From: Chloroflexota bacterium
GTDB lineage: Bacteria > Chloroflexota > Limnocylindria > QHBO01
NCBI GenBank assembly: GCA_013694795.1
Contig: JACDBS010000057.1
Location: 1-15,247, forward strand
DNA: 15,247 nucleotides
Direction: 5' to 3'
Under the pieces are notes generated by a model that made no database searches, was not told the DNA's origin, and was given only the letters and a program-made list of their open reading frames with translations. Below are positions 1 through 7,517 of the stretch, piece after piece. Each line of letters opens with the position of its first letter. Within the stretch, counting starts at the first letter, position 1. Both the position numbers and the translations under genes were made by a program.

Positions 1-67
1 TCGTGCCGTGGCATGCAATGACCGTGCCGGGGCCTGCTGATTCACGCTGCGATCCGGCGGATTCCCC

Positions 68-97
68 CCGACAGGAAATACTCCCCTGTAGTATCCT
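68..97 (+). promoter_or_regulatory. Candidate copA promoter with CsoR-like copper operator
   Basis: A perfect 5-bp dyad, ATACT-N7-AGTAT, occupies 78-94 (ATACTCCCCTGTAGTAT). On the reverse strand it reads ATACTACAGGGGAGTAT, the same length and general layout (ATAC...GGGG...GTAT) as copper-sensitive operators bound by CsoR, as I recall them. It lies between a weak -35 (CCGACA, 68-73) and a possible -10 (TATCCT, 92-97; spacer 18), so a bound repressor would block the promoter. A looser outer repeat, CAGGA (72-76) and TCCTG (94-98), surrounds it off-centre. Placement directly before a copper ATPase supports a metal-response role. A MerR/CueR-type activator site is the alternative. No regulator gene is inside the window. 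Confidence 0.5.
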
Positions 98-107
98 GAA
101 TGCCGTC

Positions 108-2375
108 ATGACGACCGAATTACCGACCACCACGGCCCGATCCGACGCGGAGCTGAACCTACCCGTGCTGGGCATGACCTGCGCCAGCTGCGTGAACCGC
201 ATCGAGCGCTTTCTCAACCGCACCGACGGCGTGGCTGAGGCGAATGTCAATCTCGCCACCGAGCGCGCGACCGTGCGGTTCGACCCCGCGCGCATCGACC
301 GTGCCGGCATCGTCGCCACCATCGAGGCCTCGGGTTACGACGTCGGGCGCGAGGCGACGGCCGATGCGAGCGCCGGAGAGGTGGAGGCCGCCGACGAGGC
401 CGAGCGAGCCGTCGAGAGGAAGGAGCTTCTGACCGGCGCCATCATCTCGCTCGGGATCGGCCTGGTGATGATGGCCATCATGTTCGCGCCCGGCGGGCCG
501 CCCTGGCCGATGGTTGACATCAACCGCTGGCTGCTGGTGCCTGCCACCATCGTGCAGTTCGTCTACGGCCGTCGCTTCCTGGTTGCGGCCGTGCGCGGTG
601 CGCGCCATGGCGAGGCGAACATGAACACGCTCGTGGCCATGGGCACCATGGCCGCCTACGGCTACTCGCTCTTCGTCACGCTCCTGCCGGAGACGGTCAT
701 GGCCGCCGGGCTGGGGCACGAGACCTACTTCGACTCGGCCGCCGTCATCATCGGTCTCATCCTCCTGGGCCGCTGGCTGGAGGCGCGTGCCAAGGGCCAA
801 GCGGCGGGCGCCGTGAAGTCGCTCCTGAAGCTGCGACCCGACACCGCCCGCGTGCTGCGCGATGGCGGCGAGCGAGAGATCCCGGTCGACCAGGTGCTGG
901 TCGGTGATCTCGTGCGAGTGCGCCCGGGAGACCGCGTTCCGGTGGACGGCGTCCTGATCGAGGGTGCCTCGGCCCTCGACGAGTCGATGCTCACCGGCGA
1001 GTCGCTTCCCGTCGAGAAGGCCGTCGGCGACCGCGCCATCGGGGCGACCATCAATACCAGCGGCTCGTTCGTCATGCGCGCCGAGCGCGTCGGCCGCGAC
1101 ACGACCCTGTCGCAGATCGTCACGCTGGTGGAGCACGCGCAGGGCTCCAAGGCACCGATCCAGCGCGTGGCCGATCGCGTCACCGGGTGGTTCGTGCCGG
1201 CCGTCATCGGCCTCGCGGCGCTCACCTTCCTCGGTTGGGTGATCCTGGGACCGGAGCCCAAGCTGACGTACGCCCTTACCAGCGCCATCGCGGTCCTCAT
1301 CATCGCCTGCCCCTGCGCGATGGGCCTCGCCACGCCGACGGCGATCATGGTCGGCACCGGCAAGGGAGCCGAGAACGGCATCCTGATCCGCGACGGCGCC
1401 GCGCTGGAGCACGCGCAGCGCATCACCGCGGTCGTGCTCGACAAGACCGGCACCATCACCCGCGGCAAGCCCGCGGTGACGCTGGTGAAGCCGATGCCCG
1501 GCATCGATGAGCGCTCACTCCTCCACTTCGTCGCCGCCGCCGAACGCGGCAGCGAGCATCCGCTGGCGGAGGCGATCGTGCGCCACGCCGACTCCCTGGG
1601 CATCGAGGCTGGCGAAGGCACCGGCTTTGAGGCGACCGCGGGGCGAGGCGTGCGCGCGACGGTGGATGGCTCCACCGTGCTCGTCGGCACCGGTCCGTTC
1701 CTGGCCGATGCCGGCGTCGTCACCGCGCCCCTGGACGCCGCCGACATCGGAGCGGCATCCGGAGTTTTCGTGGCGCGCGACGGAAAGCTCATCGGTCTCA
1801 TCGGTCTCGCCGACACCATCAAGCCGGCCTCCGCGGAGGCCGTGGGGCGACTTCAGAGCGCGGGCCTGGAGGTGTGGATGATCACCGGCGACCGTAGCGC
1901 GACGGCGGAGGCCATCGGTGCGCAGGTCGGCATCGGTCCGGAGCGCATCCTGGCCGAGGTCATGCCGGCGGACAAGGCTCTGAAAGTGGAGGAGCTCCAG
2001 GCGGCGGGTGCTCGCGTGGCCATGGTCGGCGACGGCATCAACGACGCGCCCGCGCTGGCGCAGGCGGACCTCGGCATCTCGATAGGCACCGGGGCGGACG
2101 TGGCCCTGGAGGCCTCCGACATCACGCTCGTCGGGGATGACCTCGGCGGCGTCCCCACCGCCGTGCGCTTGTCGCGCGCCACCATGCGCACGATCCGGCA
2201 GAACCTGGTGTGGGCATTCGGCTACAACGTGCTCCTCATCCCGGTCGCGGCCGGCGTGCTCTTCCCGCTGGCAGGCCTCCTGCTGAATCCCGCCTTGGCG
2301 GCCGGTGCCATGGCGCTCTCGAGCGTCAGCGTCGTCGGCAACTCGCTGCGGCTGCGGGCCTTCCGCGCCACGTAG
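108..2375 (+). CDS. copA: Cu(I)-exporting P1B-type ATPase
   Basis: This 755-residue inner-membrane pump uses ATP to export Cu(I) from the cytoplasm. Visible in order: one N-terminal heavy-metal-associated domain with GMTCASC (Cys25, Cys28); actuator motif TGES (296-299); the transmembrane metal site CPC (401-403) followed six residues later by Pro; the phosphorylation motif DKTGT (Asp445); the HP pair of the nucleotide domain (484-485); and the hinge GDGIND (641-646). The last helices carry N-x6-YN-x4-P and M-x2-SS-x5-N, the signature of the Cu(I)-specific 1B-1 subgroup, which argues against Zn/Cd or Co transport. The ATG at 108 is preferred over a GTG at 3 because the candidate promoter and operator lie between them and the HMA domain begins soon after 108. 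No Shine-Dalgarno is evident, so translation may be nearly leaderless. The YHS gene follows after 23 nt. Confidence 0.95.
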   Translation: MTTELPTTTARSDAELNLPVLGMTCASCVNRIERFLNRTDGVAEANVNLATERATVRFDPARIDRAGIVATIEASGYDVGREATADASAGEVEAADEAERAVERKELLTGAIISLGIGLVMMAIMFAPGGPPWPMVDINRWLLVPATIVQFVYGRRFLVAAVRGARHGEANMNTLVAMGTMAAYGYSLFVTLLPETVMAAGLGHETYFDSAAVIIGLILLGRWLEARAKGQAAGAVKSLLKLRPDTARVLRDGGEREIPVDQVLVGDLVRVRPGDRVPVDGVLIEGASALDESMLTGESLPVEKAVGDRAIGATINTSGSFVMRAERVGRDTTLSQIVTLVEHAQGSKAPIQRVADRVTGWFVPAVIGLAALTFLGWVILGPEPKLTYALTSAIAVLIIACPCAMGLATPTAIMVGTGKGAENGILIRDGAALEHAQRITAVVLDKTGTITRGKPAVTLVKPMPGIDERSLLHFVAAAERGSEHPLAEAIVRHADSLGIEAGEGTGFEATAGRGVRATVDGSTVLVGTGPFLADAGVVTAPLDAADIGAASGVFVARDGKLIGLIGLADTIKPASAEAVGRLQSAGLEVWMITGDRSATAEAIGAQVGIGPERILAEVMPADKALKVEELQAAGARVAMVGDGINDAPALAQADLGISIGTGADVALEASDITLVGDDLGGVPTAVRLSRATMRTIRQNLVWAFGYNVLLIPVAAGVLFPLAGLLLNPALAAGAMALSSVSVVGNSLRLRAFRAT

Positions 2376-2398
2376 AACCACATACGAATGGAGAACCG

Positions 2399-2596
2399 AT
2401 GAACGACCTTTCGATGGCACCGATGGCCAAGGACCCGGTCTGCGGCATGGACGTCAACCCGGAGATCGCCACAGCCCAAGGGCTGAGCAGCGACCACGAA
2501 GGCGCGACCTACTACTTCTGCGGCAAGGGCTGCAAGCTCGACTTCGATGACGAGCCCGCGAAGTTCCTCCACGCGGGGTATCAGCCGCACATGTAG
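2399..2596 (+). CDS. Small YHS-domain protein, possible copper-binding partner of CopA
   Basis: A 65-residue protein that is essentially one YHS domain: KDPVCGMDV near residues 11-19 and YYFCGKGCKLDF at 38-49, so Cys15, Cys41 and Cys45 are available as metal ligands. YHS domains occur fused to, or next to, heavy-metal ATPases and are thought to bind or sense metal. The gene starts 23 nt after copA with GGAGA at 2390-2394 and is probably cotranscribed with it. By inference it delivers Cu(I) to the pump or buffers it in the cytoplasm; there is no signal peptide. The domain assignment is secure; the chaperone role is not demonstrated by sequence. Confidence 0.88.
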   Translation: MNDLSMAPMAKDPVCGMDVNPEIATAQGLSSDHEGATYYFCGKGCKLDFDDEPAKFLHAGYQPHM

Positions 2597-2630
2597 CGGC
2601 TGGCGCGGGCAGCGGTCGACCGGTCGGCGG

Positions 2631-2758
2631 TTGCACTCAGCGCACCCAACTACGAGGCAGGGGGCTCTGGATGATCGAAAGTTGCGCTGGGCCGCAACTC
2701 CTGGTCGTCGGGCCGCGCGTTTCCGGCCCAACTTCGTAATTCGGTGCGCTGAGTGCAA
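2631..2758 (+). repeat. 128-bp structured palindromic repeat, copy 1
   Basis: The outer arms are a perfect 16-bp inverted repeat: TTGCACTCAGCGCACC (2631-2646) and GGTGCGCTGAGTGCAA (2743-2758). They extend inward to 2657/2732 with two mismatches and one G-U. Inside are two further hairpins: AGTTGCG/CGCAACT (2680-2686 and 2693-2699) and GGGCCG/CGGCCC (2710-2715 and 2724-2729), giving a three-way-junction shape. A homologous element in opposite orientation lies at 13067-13195. It starts 34 nt after the YHS stop and ends about 58 nt before the ABC operon promoter. No coding potential or T-tract is visible. I do not recognise the family; MITE-like, REP-like or structured-RNA identities remain open. 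Confidence 0.8.
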
Positions 2759-2816
2759 TTGGTGCGAGGCTGCACGCGCGGGATGGCCGGTGGGTCGCGC
2801 GTCACACCACCGCCGG

Positions 2817-2822
2817 TAGACT
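2817..2822 (+). promoter_or_regulatory. Candidate -10 box for the ABC operon
   Basis: TAGACT ends 9 nt before the ATG at 2832, so the expected transcription start falls at or just before the start codon. No Shine-Dalgarno fits in that space, which suggests a leaderless or near-leaderless mRNA. No convincing -35 is seen. Confidence 0.45.
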
Positions 2823-2831
2823 GGGCGGCGC

Positions 2832-3773
2832 ATGCCCCTCATCAGCACCCGAGCGCTGACAAAGCGCTATCCCGGCGGCATCACCGCGCTCGACGGGCTC
2901 ACCGTCGAGATCGGTGAGGGCGTCATCGGCCTGGTTGGCGCCAACGGGGCCGGGAAGAGCACGCTTATCAAGATCCTCCTCGGCCTCCTGCCCGCCACGG
3001 AAGGCGAGGCCACGGTCCTGGACCTGGACACCGCCACCCACGGCGCCCGCATCCGCGAGCTGGTTGGGTACATGCCGGAGCACGACTGCCTCCCGCCCGA
3101 CGTCTCGGCCACCGAGTTCGTCAGTCACATGGCGCGCGTGTCCGGCCTCCCGTCGGGCGCCGCGCGCGAGCGGACGGCCGACATCCTCAGGCACGTGGGC
3201 CTGTACGAGGAGCGCTACCGCCCGATCGGCGGCTACTCGACCGGCATGAAGCAGAGGGTCAAGCTTGCGCAGGCGCTCGTCCACGATCCGAAGGTCCTCC
3301 TGCTCGACGAGCCCACGAACGGCCTCGACCCGGCGGGCCGGGACGAGATGCTGGCGCTCATCGAGCGCATCGGCCGCGACTTCGGGATGACCGCCATCGT
3401 CGCCAGTCACCTGCTTGGCGAGATCGAGCGCGTGGCGGACTGGCTGGTGGCCATCGATGCTGGGAGGCTCCTGCGCACCGCGCCGCTGGCCAGTTTCACC
3501 GAGCGCACCGGCCAACTGCTGGTCGAGACCGAGGAGGGCGGCGAGCCGCTGGCGCAACGGCTGGTCGGGCGTGGGATGCAGGCCCTGGCCGATGGGCGGA
3601 CGGTCGTGGTGGATATCGCTTCCGCCGGCGACGGTGCCGGTGAGTACGCCGTGTACGACGCCGTCCGCGACGAGGCCGTGGCGCTCAACATGGCGCTGGT
3701 GCGCATCGAGCAACGCCGGCACCAGCTGGAGGATCTCTTCCGCACTGGAGGGACCGATGAGCGCGTCGCCTGA
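2832..3773 (+). CDS. ABC transporter ATP-binding protein (first pair)
   Basis: A 313-residue cytoplasmic nucleotide-binding subunit that should drive the ABC-2 type permease encoded next. Visible motifs: Walker A GANGAGKST (36-44), signature loop YSTGMKQ (135-141, a variant of LSGGQ common in this subgroup), Walker B VLLLDEP with Asp159/Glu160, and the switch His193 in ASHLLGE. The region after about 215 is an accessory C-terminal domain typical of ABC-2 exporter ATPases. The gene opens a four-gene cluster and overlaps the next by 17 nt, so the products are translationally coupled. The substrate cannot be told from sequence; drug, lipid or polysaccharide export are all possible. Confidence 0.92.
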   Translation: MPLISTRALTKRYPGGITALDGLTVEIGEGVIGLVGANGAGKSTLIKILLGLLPATEGEATVLDLDTATHGARIRELVGYMPEHDCLPPDVSATEFVSHMARVSGLPSGAARERTADILRHVGLYEERYRPIGGYSTGMKQRVKLAQALVHDPKVLLLDEPTNGLDPAGRDEMLALIERIGRDFGMTAIVASHLLGEIERVADWLVAIDAGRLLRTAPLASFTERTGQLLVETEEGGEPLAQRLVGRGMQALADGRTVVVDIASAGDGAGEYAVYDAVRDEAVALNMALVRIEQRRHQLEDLFRTGGTDERVA

Positions 3774-4638
3774 GGCCGCCGGCACGATCTACGACATCGG
3801 CTACCGCCATTACGACGGTCCTCGCCTCGGTCGGCGGGGCGCCGTCATGGCGGTGGTTGGCGCCGGCCTTCGCGCCATTTTCGGCCTGGGTCGATCCGGG
3901 CGCTCGAAGGTCATTCCATGGGGCACGTTGATCCTCGCCACGATGCCGGCCATCGTGGCGGTGGCGATCAGGGTCCTGGCGGGCGACCTGATCGAGCTGT
4001 ACAGCTACGACAGCTACCTGTGGCAGATCGGTGCCCTGCTGCCGATCTTCGTGGCCGCCCAGGCGCCGGAGCTGGTCGTGAACGACATCCGCCACCGGGT
4101 CCTGCCGCTCTATTTCAGCCGGCCCATGAGCCGATTCGACTACGTTGCCGCCAAGCTGGGCGCGCTGTCGCTGGCTCTGCTCTCCCTGACGCTGCTTCCC
4201 GTCCTGGTGCTGTTCACGGGTCGCGTGCTCGCCGGCGACGACGTGGTCGGCGCCATCAGCAATGAGGCGGGCACCCTGCCGGCGATCGTCGGCACTGGGC
4301 TGATTCACGCGCTCGTGCTGGCGAGCCTCGGCCTGGCGATCTGCTCGCTTGCCGCTCGCCGCGCGTACGCGGCCGGTGCGGTGCTGGCGGTCTTCCTCAT
4401 CGGCAGCGTGGTGGGCGAGATCCTGGCCGAGGCTGGCGGCTTCGCCGACGTGGCCCCGTTCCTGAACCCGCTCGCCATCATGGATGGCACGCGCCAGTGG
4501 CTTTTCGGCGGCAGCGTGGCCGAATCTCCGGTGCGCGCCGCCGACGTCCCGCTTGCCCTCTACGGCCTCGCGACCCTCGCCGTCACCCTCGGCGCCTGGG
4601 CGGTGCTGGCATTCCGCTATCGGCGGATCAGCGTGTGA
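3757..4638 (+). CDS. ABC-2 type transporter permease (first pair)
   Basis: A 293-residue integral membrane protein with about six hydrophobic segments (roughly 53-75, 88-104, 133-154, 175-199, 204-224, 262-286). The N-terminal IYDIGYRHYDGPRLGR stretch and the PLYFSRPMSRFDYVAAKL segment after the second helix resemble ABC-2 permeases paired with such ATPases. It forms the membrane channel for the ATPase encoded upstream. The ATG at 3757, inside the end of the upstream gene, is chosen because GGAGGGA (3747-3753) sits just before it and the membrane protein sequence begins soon after; more upstream starts would read through the ATPase gene in another frame. It overlaps the next gene by four bases (GTGA). 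Confidence 0.85.
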   Translation: MSASPEAAGTIYDIGYRHYDGPRLGRRGAVMAVVGAGLRAIFGLGRSGRSKVIPWGTLILATMPAIVAVAIRVLAGDLIELYSYDSYLWQIGALLPIFVAAQAPELVVNDIRHRVLPLYFSRPMSRFDYVAAKLGALSLALLSLTLLPVLVLFTGRVLAGDDVVGAISNEAGTLPAIVGTGLIHALVLASLGLAICSLAARRAYAAGAVLAVFLIGSVVGEILAEAGGFADVAPFLNPLAIMDGTRQWLFGGSVAESPVRAADVPLALYGLATLAVTLGAWAVLAFRYRRISV

Positions 4639-5546
4639 GCACCCTCAAGCTGGAGAAGGTCTCGCGCTGGTACGGCAACGTCGTGGCCGTCAATGACGTG
4701 AGCTTCGAGGTGGGAGCCGGGATCACCGGCCTGCTGGGGCCGAACGGTGCCGGCAAGACGACGCTGCTCCACATGATGGCGGGCTTCCTCGCACCGTCTG
4801 CCGGCCGTGTGCAACTGGATGAGACGCCGACCTGGCGCCACGCGGAGGTGTACCGCGCCATCGGCTTCGTCCCCGAGCGGGAAGCCGTCTATCCGTTCCT
4901 GACGGCGCGGCAGTTCGTGACCGCCTCGGCCCGGCTCCAGGATATGGAGAATGCCGGTGCCGCCGCGAGCCGGGCGATCGAGATGGTGGAGCTGGGAGAA
5001 GCGGCCGACCGCGCCATCGGCGGCTATTCGAAGGGCATGCGCCAGCGCGCCAAGGTGGCTGCGGCGCTCGTCCACGACCCGAAGGTGCTCATCCTCGACG
5101 AGCCGTTCAACGGCATGGACCCGCGCCAGCGGCTGCACATGATGGATCTACTGCGCGGCATGGCCGCCGATGGTCGGACCATCCTCTTCTCGAGCCACAT
5201 TCTGGAGGAGGTCGAGCGCCTCTCCGATCGGGTGCTGGTGATCGTCGCGGGTCGACTCGCTGCCTCCGGCGACTTCAGAAAGATCCGGCGCCTCATGACC
5301 GATCGACCGCACCGCTTCACGCTGCGCTCGAGCGACAACCGGCGCCTCGCCCGCGAGCTGATGGCCGGCTCGGAGGTGGATGCCGTCGAGCTGCGTGATG
5401 GCGTGCTCACGGTGCACACCGGCGCCTACGGCGCCCTGACCCGCGCGGTCGCGCCGGCCGCTCAGCGCGCCAACGTCTCGATCCTCGAGATGCGCCCCGC
5501 CGACGAGTCACTCGAATCGGTCTTCAGCTACCTGGTGCACCGATGA
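4635..5546 (+). CDS. ABC transporter ATP-binding protein (second pair)
   Basis: A 303-residue ABC ATPase with Walker A GPNGAGKTT (35-43), signature YSKGMRQ (131-137), Walker B LILDEPFNGMD with Asp155/Glu156, and switch His188 in SSHILEE. It resembles the first ATPase of the cluster in layout, so the two pairs may derive from a duplication. The GTG at 4635 is chosen: it overlaps the permease stop as GTGA, and VSTLKLEKVSRWYG is a normal ABC-domain beginning. Its expected partner is the permease starting at 5543. Whether the two pairs form separate exporters or one heteromeric complex cannot be decided here. Confidence 0.91.
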   Translation: MSTLKLEKVSRWYGNVVAVNDVSFEVGAGITGLLGPNGAGKTTLLHMMAGFLAPSAGRVQLDETPTWRHAEVYRAIGFVPEREAVYPFLTARQFVTASARLQDMENAGAAASRAIEMVELGEAADRAIGGYSKGMRQRAKVAAALVHDPKVLILDEPFNGMDPRQRLHMMDLLRGMAADGRTILFSSHILEEVERLSDRVLVIVAGRLAASGDFRKIRRLMTDRPHRFTLRSSDNRRLARELMAGSEVDAVELRDGVLTVHTGAYGALTRAVAPAAQRANVSILEMRPADESLESVFSYLVHR

Positions 5547-6268
5547 CGGTCGCGCTCGTCTCGATCACCCTGCGCGCGCTGCTCAACCGCCGACGGACCC
5601 TGCTGCTCGCGTTGCTCGGCGCACTCCTGGTCGTGGTCGCGGTCATCTATCGGTTGGGCAATCCCACCGCGGCCGAGTCGGTGGAAGTCACGCGACGCCT
5701 GCTGGCCAACTTCGGAATCGGCGTGCTCCTGCCGCTGGTGGCGGTCATCGTCGGCACGTCGGCGCTCGGATCGGAGCTGGACGACGGCACCATCGTCTAC
5801 CTGCTGGCCAAGCCGGTGGCTCGCTGGCGGATCGTGCTCGTCAAGCTCGTCGTCGCCTGGCTGGTCACCTGCGTGCTCGTGGCGCCGGCCATCGTGATCG
5901 CGGGCGTCATCGGTCAGGAAGACCCGCAGTTGGCCATCGGCTACGCAGTGGCCTCGATTCTCGGCGCGCTCGAGTACACCGCCATGTTCATGGCGTTATC
6001 GCTGCTCACCTCACGGGCGCTCATCATCGGACTCGCCTACGTGGTGGTCTGGGAGGGCGTCGTCGCCGGCCTTTTCAGCGGCACCCGCGCGGTGAGCGTG
6101 CGACAGCACGCACTGGCGGTGGCGGAGTCCTTCGGCGGTGCCGGCGCCGGCGACGCAGGGCTTGCGTTTGGCTTCGCGGTCGCGGCCGGCGCCGCGGTGA
6201 CGATGGCCGCCATCGCGCTTGCCATCCGGCGCCTCGAGACGGTCGAGCTGCGCGGGGAGACCACCTAG
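5543..6268 (+). CDS. ABC-2 type transporter permease (second pair)
   Basis: A 241-residue membrane protein with about six hydrophobic helices (near 18-36, 54-73, 98-122, 132-153, 158-178, 204-227). The segment ELDDGTIVYLLAKPVARWR between helices two and three is characteristic of ABC-2 permeases of the NosY-like type. The start overlaps the upstream ATPase stop as ATGA, indicating translational coupling. It is shorter than the first permease (241 against 293 residues), mostly because it lacks the cytoplasmic N-terminal extension. It ends the cluster; the following 103 nt hold the next gene's promoter. Confidence 0.85.
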   Translation: MTVALVSITLRALLNRRRTLLLALLGALLVVVAVIYRLGNPTAAESVEVTRRLLANFGIGVLLPLVAVIVGTSALGSELDDGTIVYLLAKPVARWRIVLVKLVVAWLVTCVLVAPAIVIAGVIGQEDPQLAIGYAVASILGALEYTAMFMALSLLTSRALIIGLAYVVVWEGVVAGLFSGTRAVSVRQHALAVAESFGGAGAGDAGLAFGFAVAAGAAVTMAAIALAIRRLETVELRGETT

Positions 6269-6359
6269 GCGCTGGCCACCTCGATCGTCCGGCGCCTGGC
6301 AGTGCGCCTCGCCCCGAACCGGACCTCCATGACCCGTCAGTACCACGGCACGACCCTGC

Positions 6360-6365
6360 TAGGCT
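6360..6365 (+). promoter_or_regulatory. Candidate -10 box for a leaderless esterase mRNA
   Basis: TAGGCT is followed by six bases and then the ATG at 6372. The usual distance from -10 to the transcription start places +1 on the start codon itself, so a leaderless transcript is likely; there is no Shine-Dalgarno. The -35 region is not recognisable. Confidence 0.45.
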
Positions 6366-6371
6366 CGGGTC

Positions 6372-7409
6372 ATGGACCTTCCACCGCCATGGGGGCACCG
6401 CTGGGCCGGCCGGCTCGACGAGCTCGCCATCGACAGCCAGGCGCTGACGGCCAATCCGCTCGGCGATCCGCATCGGCGCCCCATCTCCGTCTACACCCCG
6501 CCGGGTTACGACGAATCGACCGATCGGCGCTATCCATCGGTCTATCTGCTCCAGGGCCTGACCGGACAGCTCGACATGTGGCGCAACCGCAAGGCCTTCG
6601 CGCCCACCCCGCCCGAGGCGATTGACGACTGGTTCGCCGTCAATCCCGCCTCGCCGGCAATCGTCGTCTTCGTCGACGCCTGGACGAGCCTGGGCGGGTC
6701 GCAATTCCTGGACTCCCCCGCGACGGGGCGCTATCACACCTACCTCTGCGACGAGGTCGTCGCCTTCGTGGACGCGCGCTACCGAACATTGGCCAGCGCC
6801 GCCCACCGCGGCATCGCCGGCAAGAGCAGCGGCGGCTATGGCGCCATGGTCACGCCGATGCTGCGCCCGGACCTGTTCGGCGGGTTGGTGACGCACGCCG
6901 GCGACGCGCTGTTCGAGGCCTGCTACCAGCCCGACTTCCGCGAGGCGGCTCGCGCGCTGCGCGACACCTACGACGGCTCGTTCGACGCATTCTGGACCGA
7001 TTTCCGCTCGCGCCCGGGACGCTCGAAAGGCCCCGATGGCACCCTGCTCAACGTCTGGTGCATGGCCGCCTGCTACTCCGCCGATACCGACGGCACGGTG
7101 CGACTGCCATTCGAGGTAGCCACCGGGCGACTGATCCCGGAAGTCTGGGACCGATGGCTCACATGGGACCCGGTCCGCATGGCCGTCTCCCATGCAAATG
7201 CACTTCGCGGCCTGCGCGCCATCTGGATCGATGCCGGGCGGTCCGACGAGTTCTACCTTGACCTCGGCGCGGATGCGTTCCGCGGCGAGCTTGCCGCCCT
7301 GGGCATCGGTGATGATCGCCTGTGCTTCGAGCTGTTCGAAGGCACCCATGCGGGGATCGAGTGGCGCTATCCGGCGGCCATCGGCTGGCTGGCCGAGCGC
7401 CTGACCTGA
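6372..7409 (+). CDS. Esterase-D-like alpha/beta hydrolase
   Basis: A 345-residue protein of the putative-esterase family (PF00756 type). Visible: a substrate-lid region with RYPSVYLLQGLTG near the oxyanion strand, the nucleophile elbow GKSSGGYGA (G-x-S-x-G, Ser152), and a C-terminal GTHAGIEWRYP with the likely catalytic His326. The acid is probably one of the aspartates around DAGRSDEF. The family cleaves carboxylic esters or acyl groups; the substrate here is unknown. There is no signal peptide, so it is cytoplasmic, unlike the secreted mycolyltransferase members. It appears to be its own transcription unit with a leaderless start. Confidence 0.87.
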   Translation: MDLPPPWGHRWAGRLDELAIDSQALTANPLGDPHRRPISVYTPPGYDESTDRRYPSVYLLQGLTGQLDMWRNRKAFAPTPPEAIDDWFAVNPASPAIVVFVDAWTSLGGSQFLDSPATGRYHTYLCDEVVAFVDARYRTLASAAHRGIAGKSSGGYGAMVTPMLRPDLFGGLVTHAGDALFEACYQPDFREAARALRDTYDGSFDAFWTDFRSRPGRSKGPDGTLLNVWCMAACYSADTDGTVRLPFEVATGRLIPEVWDRWLTWDPVRMAVSHANALRGLRAIWIDAGRSDEFYLDLGADAFRGELAALGIGDDRLCFELFEGTHAGIEWRYPAAIGWLAERLT

Positions 7410-7457
7410 GTCCCAAGCGGCGACCGCCGGTCCGGGCCGTCCTGGCACGCCGGACGC

Positions 7458-7463
7458 TATGCT
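7458..7463 (+). promoter_or_regulatory. Candidate -10 box for the zinc metallopeptidase gene
   Basis: TATGCT lies 54 nt before the ATG at 7518. It would give a leader of about 47 nt containing the hairpin at 7469-7491 and GGAG at 7503-7506. No clear -35 is present, so this remains tentative. Confidence 0.35.
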
Positions 7464-7468
7464 TCCGA

Positions 7469-7491
7469 GCGTGGCCGGTACGCGGCCACGC
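7469..7491 (+). promoter_or_regulatory. Perfect 9-bp hairpin in the leader of the metallopeptidase gene
   Basis: GCGTGGCCG (7469-7477) and CGGCCACGC (7483-7491) are exact inverted repeats around a five-base loop. The stem is very GC-rich and lies between the -10-like box and the ribosome binding site. There is no T-tract, so a terminator for the esterase gene is less likely than an operator, an mRNA-stabilising stem or an attenuator-like element. Confidence 0.5.
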
Positions 7492-7517
7492 GATATCGTG
7501 CTGGAGACGGCCCCTAC

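Noticed and set aside
1..21. Six in-frame codons ending in TGA at 19-21, possibly the tail of an upstream gene
   Set aside because: Too short to recognise; nothing distinguishes it from chance.
159..1412. A 417-codon open frame on the - strand inside copA
   Set aside because: The translation is His/Asp/Arg-rich low-complexity sequence typical of an antisense shadow of a GC-rich gene; copA motifs cover the region on the + strand.
6267..6297. AGGCGC/GCGCCT inverted repeat after the ABC operon as a terminator
   Set aside because: The 6-bp stem with a 19-base loop and no T-run is too weak to support.
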